A stretch of DNA of 64,000 nt, from NCBI GenBank assembly GCA_004431415.1, contig QPMI01000562.1, positions 1-64,000 on the forward strand, in the 5' to 3' direction. This DNA is from Cyanophora paradoxa. Taxonomy: Eukaryota; Glaucocystophyceae; Cyanophorales; Cyanophoraceae. The position numbers and the translations under genes were made by a program. The notes beneath the pieces were generated by a model. That model had not been told where the DNA came from. It did not search any database and worked only from the letters and a program-made list of their open reading frames with translations. This document shows, piece by piece, positions 47,101 through 59,018 of the stretch. Position 1 is the stretch's first letter, and every line of letters starts with the position of its first letter.

Positions 47101-50100
47101 GGAGCGCTCGCTCTTGTCTCCCCGGAACGAGGTGCTCTTCACGTTCCGCCCGCTCTTGGGCTTCTCCTTCTCCGCCGCCCCCTCCTCCCTGTCGTCGCCC
47201 CCCTCCTCGAGGTGCGGCAGCCGCAGCTTCAGCGACTCGGCGACGGCGACGCGGACCTGCGCGGGGCGCGGCGGGGCGGGCCGCGTCAGGCGCGCCCGCG
47301 CGCGAGGGCGGGGGCCGGCGGGCGTGCCTTGGGGGCCGATCCGGGGCGGGCGCCGGCGCTGTCGGGGCGGAAGCGGAGGGCGGACTTGGGGGGGAGGGGG
47401 CTCGGGCCGGGGCCCTCGGCGCCCGACGCCGGCTCGGCCTCCGAGTCGCTCGGCTCGGCGAGCTCGCCGGAGGGCAGCAGCGAGAGGCGCCGGTTCTTCG
47501 GCGCCCCCAGCGAGACGGCCGAGCCCCTGCGGCTCGGCTCCCCGGGGGCCAGGCCCCCCATGGAGACGGCCGAGCCCTTGCGGCTGGGGGCCCCGGAGAC
47601 GACGCCCCCGATGGAGACGGCGGAGGCCTTGCGCGCCGGGGGCCCCGCCCCGGCGGCCCCCTCCGCGCCCGAGTCGACGGAGGCCGCGTAGCCCCGGGGG
47701 AGCTGCCCGCGCCGCGCGGCCGCCGCCTCGTCCTCCCCGGCGCCGCTCCCCTCCTCGCTCGTCCCCGCCTCGCTCTCGCTCTCCCCGCTCTCCGAGACCT
47801 CCTCGGCCTCCGCCCCGGCGGCCCCGGCGCCGGCGCCGGCGCCCGAGCCGGTCTCGCCGCTCTGGGCGGAGCCGGCGCGGCTGCGGCGCTTCTTCCTCCT
47901 CTCCTCCTTGTCGAAGTCGCCGCGGTACTTGCGGGCCGTCTTGAGGGCCATCTCGACGGCCTCGGCCTCCTGCTCCTCGCGCTCCTCGGGGGAGAGCTTG
48001 GTCCCGAAGACGAGGCGGGCGAGCCAGAGGCGGAGGCGGCGGAGCGGGTTGCGCGGGTCGTCGTAGACGTGGTTCTCCTCGTCCCCCTCGTACGAGACGC
48101 CCAGCTGCTCGAGGAGGATGGCGACGAAGACGTTGAGGATGATGAAGTTGCCCGAGCAGAAGACGATGATGTAGTACCTGCCGCCCCGCCCCGTCAGGCC
48201 CCGACACAGGGCGCCGGGGAGGGGCGGGGCCCGGGGCGCGCCAGCAGGCCCAGTAGGAGTTCATGGCGCGGACGCCGTCGTGCAGCAGCACGTTGATCGC
48301 GTCCCCCGAGAGCAGCTGCCCGCCCGCGCCCCTCAGCGGGGCCGAGGGCGGGGCCCCGGGCGGGGCGGGGCGGGGCGGGGCGGGCCTGGAAGATGGTGAG
48401 CATGGCGGTGGGCATGTCGTCGAAGTTCCAGCGCGGGCGCGGCGCCGCGTCGTAGAACGCGTCCATGTCCCCCGCGAACAGCTGCGGGGGGCGGGGCGCG
48501 TCAAGAGAAGGCGCCGGCTGCGCGGCGGCGGCGGCGGCGGCGCGGGCGCGCCTGCATGCCGATGAGGGCGGAGACGAAGACGTAGATGATGAAGGCCGGC
48601 ATGAAGCCGATCAGCGAGACCATCGACTGCGGCGGGCGTGAGCGCCGGGGCCGGGCGGGGCCGGGCGGGGCGGAGCGGAGGCTCGGGGGGGCGCGCCTTC
48701 CCCATGTTGCGGACGAGGTCGCGCATGGAGCGGAACTGGGAGAAGCGCAGCACGCGCCAGACGCGCAGGGCCCGGAACACGTACACGATCTGCATCGGCA
48801 CAAGGTAGCTGCGTCCCCCGCCCCGCCCCGCTCAGCGCCCCGCGGGGGCCCGGCGATGCGCCCGGCTTCTTAGGGCGCACATGTTGAGGACGCCGGCGAT
48901 GGCGATGCAGAAGTCGTACACGTTGAACCCCGACGAGAAGTAGATCTGGTGGGGAGAGATGCCGCGTCAGGCCCGCGGGGGAGCGAGGCGGGGAGGAGGA
49001 GGAAGCGGCGGGCGCGCCCTGGGCCCGAAGCCGAGGATCTTGACGAGGGCCTCGGCGCACATCGCGTACGTGAAGAACTGGTTCGCGGCGTCTGCGGGCC
49101 GCCCGGCTCGAGGGGGGCGGCGGGGAGGCGAGAAGGGGGGAGGGCGGCGGCGGACCGAGGGCGCGGGCCTGAGCCTCGGGCATCTCCTTGCGGTTCAGCG
49201 CGAGGCAGGCGAAGGAGAGGAGGATCAGCCCGTCCATCGCGAGGCGGAACGGGTACGAGAGCGCCACCGCGTTGCACGCCCGCCGCACGGCCCGCATCGA
49301 CCGCGACTGCCGCGGCTGTGAGGGGCGCGGGGGGCGGGGAGGAGGGGCCGGGGAGGGGCGCCTGGGCGACGCGGTTGGAGATCCTGCTGTAGCGCTTCTT
49401 GGCCTTGATCCAGGAGACCTTCGCCTGGTTCCACAGCACCTGCGCGCCCGCCCCCTCTCAGCCGCCCGCCCCGCGCTCGCCCGCCGCTCCGGGGCGCGGG
49501 GCGGGCGCACGAGGAGGAATATCTTGAGGCGGCCGAGGATGCCGAAGGGCTGGAAGGCGGCGTCGTCGTCGTCCTCCTGGCGCCGCAGCTTCTCGGCGTT
49601 GAGGCCAAGGTCCTGCAGCTGCTGGTTCGCCGCCCGGCTGCTCTGGTTCCCGCTCTCCTCCTCCCGCCTCCTCAGCTCCTCCTCCGCCCTCTTCTTCGCC
49701 TCGGCCTCCTCCTCGCGGAGGACCTCCTTCGTGCGGTCGTACTCGTCGCTGATCACCGCCAGCATCAGCGAGACCTGCCGCCCGCCCCCCGTCAGCGAGA
49801 GGCGGGAGGGAGGAGGATGGGAGAAGGAAAGTGCACCAGGATGAAGCCGCCGAGAAGCAGCAGGACGACGAAGAAGGGGATCGTCAGGGCCGCCCCCACG
49901 GTGTCGATGTACCTGCGCCCGTCCTCTGCTAAGAGGGGCGGGGAGGAGATGGGAGGGGGCCACCGCACCAGAACATGTAGGCGGACCAGCCGGCGAGCAT
50001 GGTCACCTCGTACACGAGGAGGAAGGAGTACAGCAGGTTGTCCGCCTGCCGCCCCCGCCCTCAGCGAGCGGAGGGGGGTACAAGGAGCGGGGCCGGGCGG

Positions 50101-51237
50101 GCGCACGTTGACTTGGCCGTAGACGGGGTTGATGGTGCTGTCGTTGGGGTCGACCCAGCTGGAGCAGTAGGTCCCCGGGGGCGGGCCCCGCCCCGTCGTC
50201 ACCAGGCTGCACATCCGGTACGGCCACGCCCCGGAGTCCCCCGGGTAGATCGTGCCTGGCCCCGGGGCCTCAGGGGCACGCGGCGGCGGGGCCGCGGGGC
50301 GGGGGCGGGCGGACCGGTGAGGCCGTCGACGACGCGGAAGCGGAGGGCGCCGGAGAAGATGTTGAGGGCGATGACCCCGAAGATAAGGAAGAAAAAGAAG
50401 AAGTGGACCGCCGTGTCCCGCAGCAGCGGCGTCGCCCTCTGGAACGTCGTCGAGAGGGCGCTGATCGCTGCGAGCAAGGGGCGCGTGACGCGCCGCCCCC
50501 GCCCGCGCCCGGGCGAGCGGCGGCGCGGACCGGGGAACCAGGAGAGGAGCTTGAGGAGGCGGAGGGCGCGGATGGTGCGGATGGCGTTGAGGTTGCCGGC
50601 GCCGGGGCGCAGGATCATCCAGCCGGCGCAGACGACGATGAAGTCCAGGTAGTTCCACGGGCTCGACCGGAAGTAGGAGCCCTTGTGGACGAAGACCTGC
50701 CCCCCGGTCCTTAGCTGACGCCCGCCCCCCGCGGCGGGAGCGCGGCCGGACGCACCCCGAGCGCAAACCACTTCAGGAGGAGCTGCGGGCGCGGCTTTAG
50801 CTGCGGGCGGGCGGGGTGCGGGGCGGGTGGGGCGCGGGGCGGGCGCGGCGGCTCGCCTCGAACGTGAACCAGCCGTTCACAAGCAGGTCAACGATTAGCC
50901 ACGCGTTCTTGTTAGAGTTCGCGCAGTTGGGGTTCTTCTGGCACTGCGCGTCCTGCCGGATCGCCAGCGCTGCCGGCGCGCGCCTCAGCGGGAGCGCTAC
51001 GGCGGCATTGGGGAGCGCACCGAGCGCCGTGAAGCACACGAGCACGAGACCGATGCCCTCGAACTTCTTGGACTTGATGATGTCGAGTGCCGCGTCCCGC
51101 TCAGCGCTGCTGGACTTGAAGATCCAGCAACTGCGCGGCAGCTCCTCGATCTCATCGTCCTCGTCCTCGGCGTACTTAAAGAAGGTGGAGACAGAGGGCT
51201 TCTGATAGGTGCCCGCCTTCAGCAGGACCTTAGCCAT
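41115..51237 (-). CDS. Four-domain voltage-gated cation channel (Cav/Nav superfamily)
   Basis: A roughly 10-kb gene with more than 25 short introns. ATG 51,237 opens MAKVLLKAGTYQKPSVSTFF. Each domain shows S1-S6 with arginine-rich S4 segments (I NLNAIRTIRALRLLKLL, II VFRALRVWRVLRFSQFRSM, III VRALRALRALRIIK, IV IRAIRW...LRLVRVSVSLKR). Pore loops read I TMLAGW, II LSGDAI, III VTRDGW, IV ATGDNW, giving an A-D-D-D ring where calcium channels have four glutamates. The cytoplasmic II-III linker is long, serine-rich and repetitive. After domain IV come a helical cytoplasmic region and a calmodulin-type IQ motif (ATMLQKCWRGYVARKK, about 42,240-42,300), then a proline-rich tail to 41,115. It would conduct Ca2+ or Na+ across the plasma or ciliary membrane; selectivity is not predictable from this alone. 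Confidence 0.9.
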
Positions 51238-51651
51238 AGCTGACGCTGCTGCAGCTGTGCGGCGGGCAGCCCTAGGCCCTGCTTGCTATGCACTGGCGCA
51301 GCAAAGCCGCAGCGTACAAGCGCCACCGCTTGGTTGCCGGCCGAGCCGCCGGTACCTACCGCGTCGCCAGGGCGCCGGTTAAAGATGGCATGCAACTGAA
51401 TGTGCTGAGTTATTGCTGACTGATCACTCCTTCTCCACGCTCAGCTGCAGGCTGGGTCAGGAATCGACTGAATCGACCGACAGCCAGAGCTGCCAGACAC
51501 GTCGGCTGAGCTCGGGTGGCGTGGGGCGATGCCGTGTGCCCAGGAGTCGCCCTAACCGCCTAGTCTAGCTTCGTGCACCTGTCTCGATGCAGGCGGGGGC
51601 AACTTTAGGAGCGGGGGTGGGGGTACAGCAGCAGACCGCAACTTCATCATA
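51238..51651. promoter_or_regulatory. Bidirectional upstream region of channel and LYR genes
   Basis: 414 bp between two divergent start codons. No gene is visible. It probably contains both promoters. No clear TATA box. Confidence 0.4.
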
Positions 51652-52130
51652 ATGTCGACGGCTTGGCGAGCCCGCACGTTGTACAGGCGTTGTATTCGGT
51701 TAGGGAGGAGTTGTGCGTCGCGCCCGCCGCCCCTGCCCTTGGCGAAGCGCTGGCAGCGCTGCACATCGTGGCGGCGTCGCCGCGGCGGACGTGCATCGCG
51801 GCGACCGCGCGCATTTAAGCAGCTCAAAATGCGAGGCTAAAGCGCCGCGCGCCCGCTTGTGCCGCTCACTGCAGGCGCCGACCGTCGCTGTGTCGCAGGG
51901 GTCGGGAAGGAGCCGGACAACGTCGACGCGGAGCGCGCCTTCATCGTCGAGACGACGAGGGAGGAGTTCCGCAGGCACAGGAGTCTCCCGCCTGAAGGTT
52001 GGCCGCAGCGCGGCATTCCTGGCGTGTGCGTGGATCGCGTCGAGCTGACCGCTCGATCGCGCTAGAGGCGGAGCACCAGCTAAACGAGTTGGAGAAGCAA
52101 ATAGAGGTCCGCACGCCTTCCCGCGCCCGC
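51652..52130 (+). CDS. LYR-motif mitochondrial protein
   Basis: ATG 51,652 gives MSTAWRARTLYRRCIRLGR, with the LYR tripeptide in its usual N-terminal place. A later exon (about 51,900-51,997) encodes VGKEPDNVDAERAFIVETTR and EEFRRHRSLPPE, and another (about 52,061-52,110) encodes EAEHQLNELEKQIE, matching the helix order of the LYR family (R.YIR.EFR.N ... A...L..L). LYR proteins assist iron-sulfur protein and respiratory-complex assembly through the mitochondrial acyl carrier protein. Which member this is cannot be decided. The exon between the first and second, and the 3' end, are uncertain. Confidence 0.6.
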
Positions 52131-52950
52131 GGCTCCCGATCCGAACACGGTGCCAGATTGCCTTGCACTACAAAATTCCGTATCCGAGGTGCCGTTTCCA
52201 TCGCCCCCTCAGCGACTCGTACCGCGCTGCTAGCTAGAGCGCTCTCGGATATAGAATGGCCATGGCGGGGCGCCCGGACGGCCGAGCTACCATTCATTTC
52301 GAGCTCACACAGCACTTGACCTTCTCACGCCCGACGTTCCTGCGGCCGCAGGTTACACAACTGCCTGCCTGCGGCGGCCATAGGAGGAGATCGAGTAATT
52401 CCCAAATCGCACGACGACGACGACTGACGGGCGGGCGCCCCTTGCACTCCGCTCGCCCTGCCCCTGCCTCGTCCTTCCCCGGCCCGCCCTTGCCCGACCC
52501 GCGCGTTCCTCGGGCCTGCTCGCCCGCCTGTCTTTTGCCCGCCGCCTTCCACCTCTGCCGCTTCTCCCCGTCCCCCCCTCCAAGCTTCGCAGAGTCTCGG
52601 AGCCGCAGCCTGCGATCTAACCGTGGAATCTCTGCCAGCGACGTCGACCCCGCTTTGCCCGTGAACCCGCGTTTCCCCTTCCCTGCCTGTCCAGCTCCCA
52701 TGTTTACGATATGATGGTTGATTCGTGAGCGCGTCCCCTCCACGCCCGCCGACGGTGCCAGTCACATGCGCAGTCCAGACCGCAAATCCGGGACTCGGCG
52801 GGGCCAGGCGACACGGCTGGGCGCGAGGGGCCGGCCGCGGGGGCAACGTGCAGGATAGCGCAGGATGAGTTGAATCGATTATGCAAAGAAAAGTGCAGTA
52901 GCGTAGGCGGGCGCTGTCCCTAGACACAGACGCGCCTGCTGGCGCGCCGC
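52131..52950. other. Host intergenic region
   Basis: Between the LYR gene and the NDUFB10 stop. No supportable gene. Long open frames here have random arginine/proline-rich content typical of GC-rich noncoding DNA. Confidence 0.4.
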
Positions 52951-53483
52951 CTAGAAGTTGGGGTTCTGCTGGACGGCGAAGCCGGTGGTCTTGCACATCT
53001 CCAGGTACTTCTTTGCGAGCTCCCGGCAGTTGTGCAGCGCGTTGACGCCTGCGGGATTGTTGTCAGCACTGGCATGGCGGCCATCGCGTGCTCTGGCGGC
53101 GAGCTCCCGCGCACGACCGCGGCGTTCGGGTATAGGCGTGCAGCGCGGCGCTAGAGCTGTCTGCCGATGAAACGCGGCACGGAAGTCGCACCCTCTCGCC
53201 GGTGGCAGCGAGTGAGCTCCTCCCGGACCAATCGCATCTCGCCGACCAGCGCCCATTTCTCCCAAAAGACGTGCTCCTTCTGCCGAAGGTAAACGACCGG
53301 GTCCTTGTGCGGATCGCTGGGGTCGAAGTTCGCCGGCTGTGCGCGAGGCATCAGGCGGCGGAAAGGCGCCGCGCGAGGCATCCGCACCATCGGCGGTATG
53401 GGCATGTGGTGCTTGTAGTCCAGATCCACCGGGTCCCCTGCAGGGTTGCCAGCCGCGACTGGAACTGTGAAGAACCCTCCCAT
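52951..53483 (-). CDS. NDUFB10: Complex I subunit NDUFB10-like (PDSW)
   Basis: Two exons. Exon 1 (from ATG 53,483) gives MGGFFTVPVAAGNPAGDPVD, an FDPSDPHKDPVVYLRQKEHV segment and VREELTRCHRREG. An intron with a GGTGCGAC donor runs to about 53,048. Exon 2 encodes VNALHNCRELAKKYLEMCKT and ends QQNPNF at 52,951. The DPKDP-like motif, the WEKW...R..L..C pattern and the conserved C-x(n)-C pairs match NDUFB10, an accessory subunit of the membrane arm of mitochondrial NADH:ubiquinone oxidoreductase, facing the intermembrane space. It is divergent from the tRNase Z gene with 121 bp between start codons. Confidence 0.85.
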
Positions 53484-53604
53484 GGTTGCTGGATGCTGCG
53501 CTCTCGTCAGCACCGCATCTCTCGATTCCTGAAAGGCCCGCAGGCGCCCGGAAAGCCGCACCGATTACAGCGAGACCAGTCTGCTGTACCCCACCGAAGA
53601 GTTG
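53484..53604. promoter_or_regulatory. Bidirectional promoter region, NDUFB10 / tRNase Z
   Basis: 121 bp separate two divergent ATGs of nuclear genes for mitochondrial functions (complex I and tRNA maturation). A shared promoter is very likely. No motif stands out by eye. Confidence 0.5.
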
Positions 53605-56600
53605 ATGCTTCGTGGCCTGGTGGCTCGCGCGGCGCTCCTGCATCGGCTGCCGGCTGTTCATCAAGCTACATCAGCTCCCGTGTACCGCTCGATCCGGCTC
53701 TTCCGGGTCGACCGTCTAGCGCGGCCGCCAGCCTCCTCGCGGGACGCAGACATGGCCTCGCGGATCGCCTACCTGCAAGTGCTCGGCACAGACACGGCGG
53801 ACACGACGCCGGGCTGCTTCCTGTTCACCGACCGTCAGCGGTACCTGTTCAACGTAGGCGAGAATACGCAGCGCTTCTGCCTGGAGCACGGAGTGCGGCC
53901 GACGAAGATCAACCACGTGTTTCTGTCGGACATCACGCCAGAATCCAGCGCGGGGCTCCCCGGTGCGCCTCACGGCCTCCCGATCGGAAGCGCCGCGCAC
54001 TAGCGCCGACGCGGTCGGCGCGCAGGCATGCTGCTCACAATCGCGGACGCGGGAGCGACTCAGCTGCAGGTGCACGGGCCACGGAACACCGAGCGCTTCC
54101 TGCAGGCGACGCGCTACTTCATGCAGCGGTCCGCTCGCCGCCGATCGCCACGTGCGGCGCCGCGCCCCCGCCGACGCTCGTCCCGCAGCACCGCTTTCAA
54201 GCTCACCATCAAGGAGCACGACAACGCGCCGGACGGGGCCGAGCCGCAGCCGTTCCAGGTGCCCGCCCGTGCCCCGGCCCCCCGCGCGCTCCGCGACGCC
54301 TCGCGAGACCGCCGACGGCAGGACGAGGACATCACGGTCTGGCCCGTTATCATCCACGCGAAGCCGGAGGCGCGGAGCGGGGAGGAGCCGCCCGCCAAGA
54401 AGGCCCGAGGGGCGGGGTGCGCTTCTCTCGCCCCGCCGCCCCACCCCCCGCCTCTCTGGGGCCCTGGCCGACCCCCCTCACAGCGGCGCGCTGGCGCTAC
54501 CCCCCATTTGCGTCTACGTGGTGCGCCCCTGCGGCCGCACCCGCGCCGCCTCGAAGCAAACGCCGTGCGGCAGGCCAAGGTCGCGGACACCCCCGGCAAG
54601 TTCAACCCGGTGAGGGCGAGGGAGCTCAAGCTCACCCCGGGGCCCGACTACGGTGCGAGCCGCCCGCCGCCCGCCGCCCCGCGCCCCTTCCGTCCGACCT
54701 CGCCTCCCGCAGCGCGGCTCACGCGCGGGGAGAGCGTCCGCAACGCCGACGACGTATTGATCAGACCCGACCAAGTCATCGGCCCACCCGTGCCCGGGCC
54801 GGTCCGCGACCCGCAGGCCTACTCGTACGCTCCGCGCCCACGACGCCGTACCCCTCCTGCGCAGGTCTCGATTGTCTTGCGGTGCCCCGACCTGGGGTAC
54901 ATCGATTCCCTCGTCTCCCACCCGGGCCTTGCCGAGTGCTACGCCGGTATCCCCCTTTTCGGCCTTGCTTCCGCACTGCTGTACCCGTCCCGTAAACTGC
55001 GAGTGTAGGGGGGAGCCGCGCGGCGCGATTGGTCGTCCACATGACCGAGCAGGCGAGCGCTCGCCCGGCGCTCCCTCACCCGTCTTGCTCACTGTACCCC
55101 CGGGGCTCAGGCGGTCCTGGACGACGAGAGGTACAGGAAATGGATGGAGCGGTTCGGTGACGACTGCGCGGTGTGCCCCGCGTGCCCCCCGCGCCGCGCG
55201 GGTCTGCACCCCGCCCTGCCCTCACCCCGGGCCGCAGCACATTGTGGTGAACGCGAAGCAGAGCCCGCAGCGGGTGCGCCCGGCGCCGCGCGGGGGCGGG
55301 GCCGGGCCCCCCGTGCGACGCGGCGCGGCAGGTGATCTTCCGGGCGGCGGCGGCGCACAACGCGCGCCTCTCCGCCATCGACGAGCGCGTCTTCCCCGTC
55401 CCCCACTTCCAGAACGTGCGTCCGCCCGCCCCGCCCCCGCCCCCTCCTCCCCTCCCCGGCTGAGGTGCCGCGTCCCCCACTTTCGCGGGCAGCCCTCCGA
55501 GGCGAGCTGCAAGCAGCCGGCGGCTCTCCGTGCGCGGCGCCCCTCCCCGCCCGGCCCCTCCCGCGGCGGGGCTTGACGGGGGCGGGCAGCGGGGCTCCCC
55601 GGGCGGGCCGTGGCGGGGGACGCGATGATGAAGTTCGTGCTCAAGCCGCCCGAGAAGCTCGGCGTGCTCTGCGACGAGGCGCGCCCCCGCCCCCGCCCCG
55701 CCGGCGGCCCGGCGCCTGAGCGCGGGGCCAGGTGCCGGGCCCCGTGGGGCTGGAGACGGTGCGGGGGAGGTGCTGCGGATGCCCGACGTCCTCGCCGCCA
55801 GGAACCGCATGGTGCCCGCCCCGCCCCGCCCCGCCCCGCCCCGCCCTTTCCTTCGTCCCCCGACAGGCCCCCGCCCGCAGCTCGCGCGGCTGGCCGAGGC
55901 CGGCATGGCCCCGGCGCCGGCCCCGCCCCGGCCCCCGCGGGAGCCCGCGCTCGCCCAGGGTCCTCCCTCCCCTCCCCTCCCCGCCAGCGCCCGCGCCGGC
56001 GCCCCGCGCCTCTGTCGGCTCACGAGGCGGGGGCAGAGGCGGGGGAAGGGGCGGGGCGACACGGGCGGCCTCGAAGACGCGGCCGAGCTCCTCGTCTCGG
56101 GGGGCGCCCCCGCCCCCGCCGGTCCGCCCCGCCGGCCCCCGCCGGCCGCGACTGGGGGCTGACGCCGCGAGCAGCCGGGCGCTCGCCTCCGCGGAGGAGC
56201 CCCGCCTCGGGCCGCGAGGTGCGCCCCGGCCCGCCGCCACACGCTGGCCCGCCCCGGGCCCCATGGACGCCCCGCAGGCCCCGGGCGCCCCGCCTCGCCC
56301 CCGCCCGCCCGCGCCACCGTGTACGCCCCGGGCCCCCCGCCCCGTCCTTCCGCGTGCCCCGCCGACCCGAGTTGCGGTACCCCCGCGCCTTGCAGGGACT
56401 GCTTGTCGGAGCCGTGCCCACCGTTCCTCCAGAACATCTCCCCCCGGGAGGCCGAGCTCGTCTTCCTGGGTACCGGCTCCGCCCTCCCCTCCAAGCTCCG
56501 CAACGGTCCGCGCGCCCCGTACCCCCCGCAGGGCGCCCCCCCCCCTCCCCCTCGCCCTCAACGCGGTACCCCAGTGTCGGCGATCTTTCTGAACCTGTTC

Positions 56601-58276
56601 GACAAGGGCACGGTGCTGCTGGACTGCGGGGAGGGCACGTACGGGCAGATCGTCCGCAAGTACGGCGCCGAGGGGGCCCGCACGGTGCCCCGCCCCCCCG
56701 CGCACGCGCGCGCGCCGGCCCCGGCGGGGCGGGGCGTCGAGCGGGGTGCTCCCCGCAGGCGCTGGCGGGCCTGCGGCTCGTGTGGATCTCGCACTTCCAC
56801 GCCGACCACCACGTCGGCCTCGTCAAGGCGCGCGCACCCGCCTCCCTTCCCGCCGCCTCCCCGCAGCTTACCGAGCTTCGGTATCCCCAGATCCTCGAGG
56901 AGCGGTGGCTGGTACCGCCCTCCCTCAAGCCCGCCCGCCGCGCTGCGCCCTCGCCTGACGCGCCGCAGCTGAAGCAGGAGGGGCTGATCCCGCGTGACGA
57001 CACGGTCCTCGTCGTGGGGCCCTTCCAGGTAGCCCCCGCGCCCCTCCCGTTCCCCCTCTTCCCCCGGGTCGACGCGGAACCCGGCAGGTGGGGAGCTGGC
57101 TGCGGGACTACAACCGGCTGTACCCCCTGGACTACGAGTTCGTCGACTGCAAGGAGATCAAGGCGCGCCCCCGTAAAGGGGCCGCGAGCCGCGAGCCGCT
57201 CTCTCTTTTAACTCGAACGGCGCGCAGGAGACGGGGAGCGGCGGGGGCGGCCTCGTGACGTGCGGCGCCCCCTTCCCCCCCTGGCCGCCCCCCGTCCCTG
57301 CCTCCCCGAGCCTCCCCCCGGCCCCCTCGGCCCCACAGGAAGGCGAAGGAGGCCCTCGGGCTCTCCTCCCTCTCCAACGTCCCCGTGCGCCCCGCCCGCC
57401 CGCCCCGCCCGCCCGCGGCGCCCCCGCCGAGCGAGGCCGCAGGTCATCCACTGCACGGAGGCCTACGCCGCCATCCTCGAGTCCAAGACTGGCTGGAAGC
57501 TGGCCCGCCGCCCGCCCCGCCCCGCCCCGCCCCGGCGCGGGGCTCGCTCGCTGACGGGGGCGAGCTCAGGTCTACTCGGGGGACACGCGGCCGTGCCCGG
57601 CGCTGGTGGAGGCGGGGCGCGGCGCGACGCTCCTCATCCACGAGGCGACCCTCGAGGACAGCATGCTCGAGGCCCGCGCCCCGCCCCGCCCCGCCCGCCT
57701 CGGCCGGCCTGAGGGGGCGGGGCGGGGCGGGCAGGACGCGAAGGCGAAGCGGCACTCGACCTTCTCCGAGGCCCTCGACGTCGGCCGCCGGTGCCCGCCC
57801 CGCCCGCCCTCCCCCGCTGCCCTCTGACCCCGCGGCCGGGGCCGGGGGGCAGCATGGAGGCCTTCCGCGTCATCCTCACGCACTTCAGCCAGGCCCGCCC
57901 CCGCCCTCCCCGCCCCGCCCCGCGCGCCTCGAGCCTCGCCCCTCGCAGCGCTACCCGAACGTGCCGGCGCTGGAGGTGGGCGGGGCGGGCCACCTCACCC
58001 TCGCCTTCGACCTCATGACCGTCAACTTCGCCCAGCTCCGGTGCCCCCGCCCCCGCCCCCGCCCCCCCGTCGGCGCCGAGGAGCGCGGCTGAGGGGGCGG
58101 GCGGGCGCAGGGCGCTGCCGCTGCTGCTGGAGCCGGTCTCGCGCCTCTTCGACATGTCCCGGTGCGCCGCGCCGCCCCGCCCCGCCCCGGGGCGCGCGGG
58201 GCCCGACGCGGGGCGCAGGCGGGAGCCCGAGGACGAGGACGAGCGCGGCATGACCCGCATCCTCTCCGCCCCGTAG
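53605..58276 (+). CDS. ELAC2: Long-form tRNase Z (ELAC2-like)
   Basis: Endonuclease that removes 3' trailers from precursor tRNAs. The first Met begins an arginine-rich, likely mitochondrial presequence. A second Met at 53,752 ([15 protein letters not shown]) could give a nuclear form, as in animal ELAC2. The N-terminal non-catalytic lactamase half follows ([20 protein letters not shown], then THVFLSDIT-like). The C-terminal half has [17 protein letters not shown] (about 56,450), [12 protein letters not shown], the catalytic [11 protein letters not shown] (about 56,790), [20 protein letters not shown] (about 57,630) and [13 protein letters not shown] (about 57,870-57,965), all hallmarks of active tRNase Z. 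It ends [12 protein letters not shown] at 58,276. Many introns of about 60 nt, often with GC or GTGCGCC-like donors. Confidence 0.93.
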
Positions 58277-59018
58277 CTATAGCCGCCCCCGCCCCGCCCC
58301 GCGGCCGCGTCGGCGTCGACGTTCGATCCATCGAGCCCCCCTGCCGCCGCCGCCACCGGCGCGGCGCCGCGAAGACTCTTGAAGAGGCAGGGCCTATACC
58401 TAGTAGTGGTGTCCAGAATGATATAATGATCGATCGCGAACAGCTGCAGCCGAGTATCAAGAACTTGCAATACTAGCTATAGTTGGGGAATTCGAAGGGA
58501 AAAACACTTCCAATGTCCCTCTCCTTTGAATTCGGGCCCAATTACAATTGCAACCCTTCCCCAAATCCCGTTTCCTCGACCTCCTAAAAACCCGGGCCGC
58601 GCGGTATATCCTGAAATTAAAGCCCGTGGCCATCTCAAGGAGACCCCGAAACCGGGTCGCCATGTATAGTGCAGTATTGCATGCGTTTGGGCGTTGACCA
58701 CGTGCACACAGCAGATCTAGAATGATCCCACAATCGCGTTCAGTCACATTGCAGCGGACTCGCACATGGACGAAGCGCAAAAAACTACAAAATGATACAT
58801 ATATATATGCAATTGTTGTGGAAAATCGAAAACACAGTCGTGATCAAGCTGGCACTGGCACAGGGATTGCAGTGCACGGCGGCGCCTCTGCCTCTCCACG
58901 ACCACCACAGAAAACATCAAACTTGAAAGCGATAAGATCGACTGCTTCTCTGCAGACGCGCAGGCCGGCCTGAGCCTCGACAAGGCCGGAGCGGGCCGGC
59001 GGCGGGGCCGCGGCGGGG
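58277..59018. other. Host 3'-3' intergenic region, AT-richer
   Basis: 742 bp between convergent stops. Less GC-rich than its neighbours, with an ATACATATATATATGCAATTG stretch near 58,796. No gene recognised; probably 3' untranslated and termination sequence of both genes. Confidence 0.45.
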
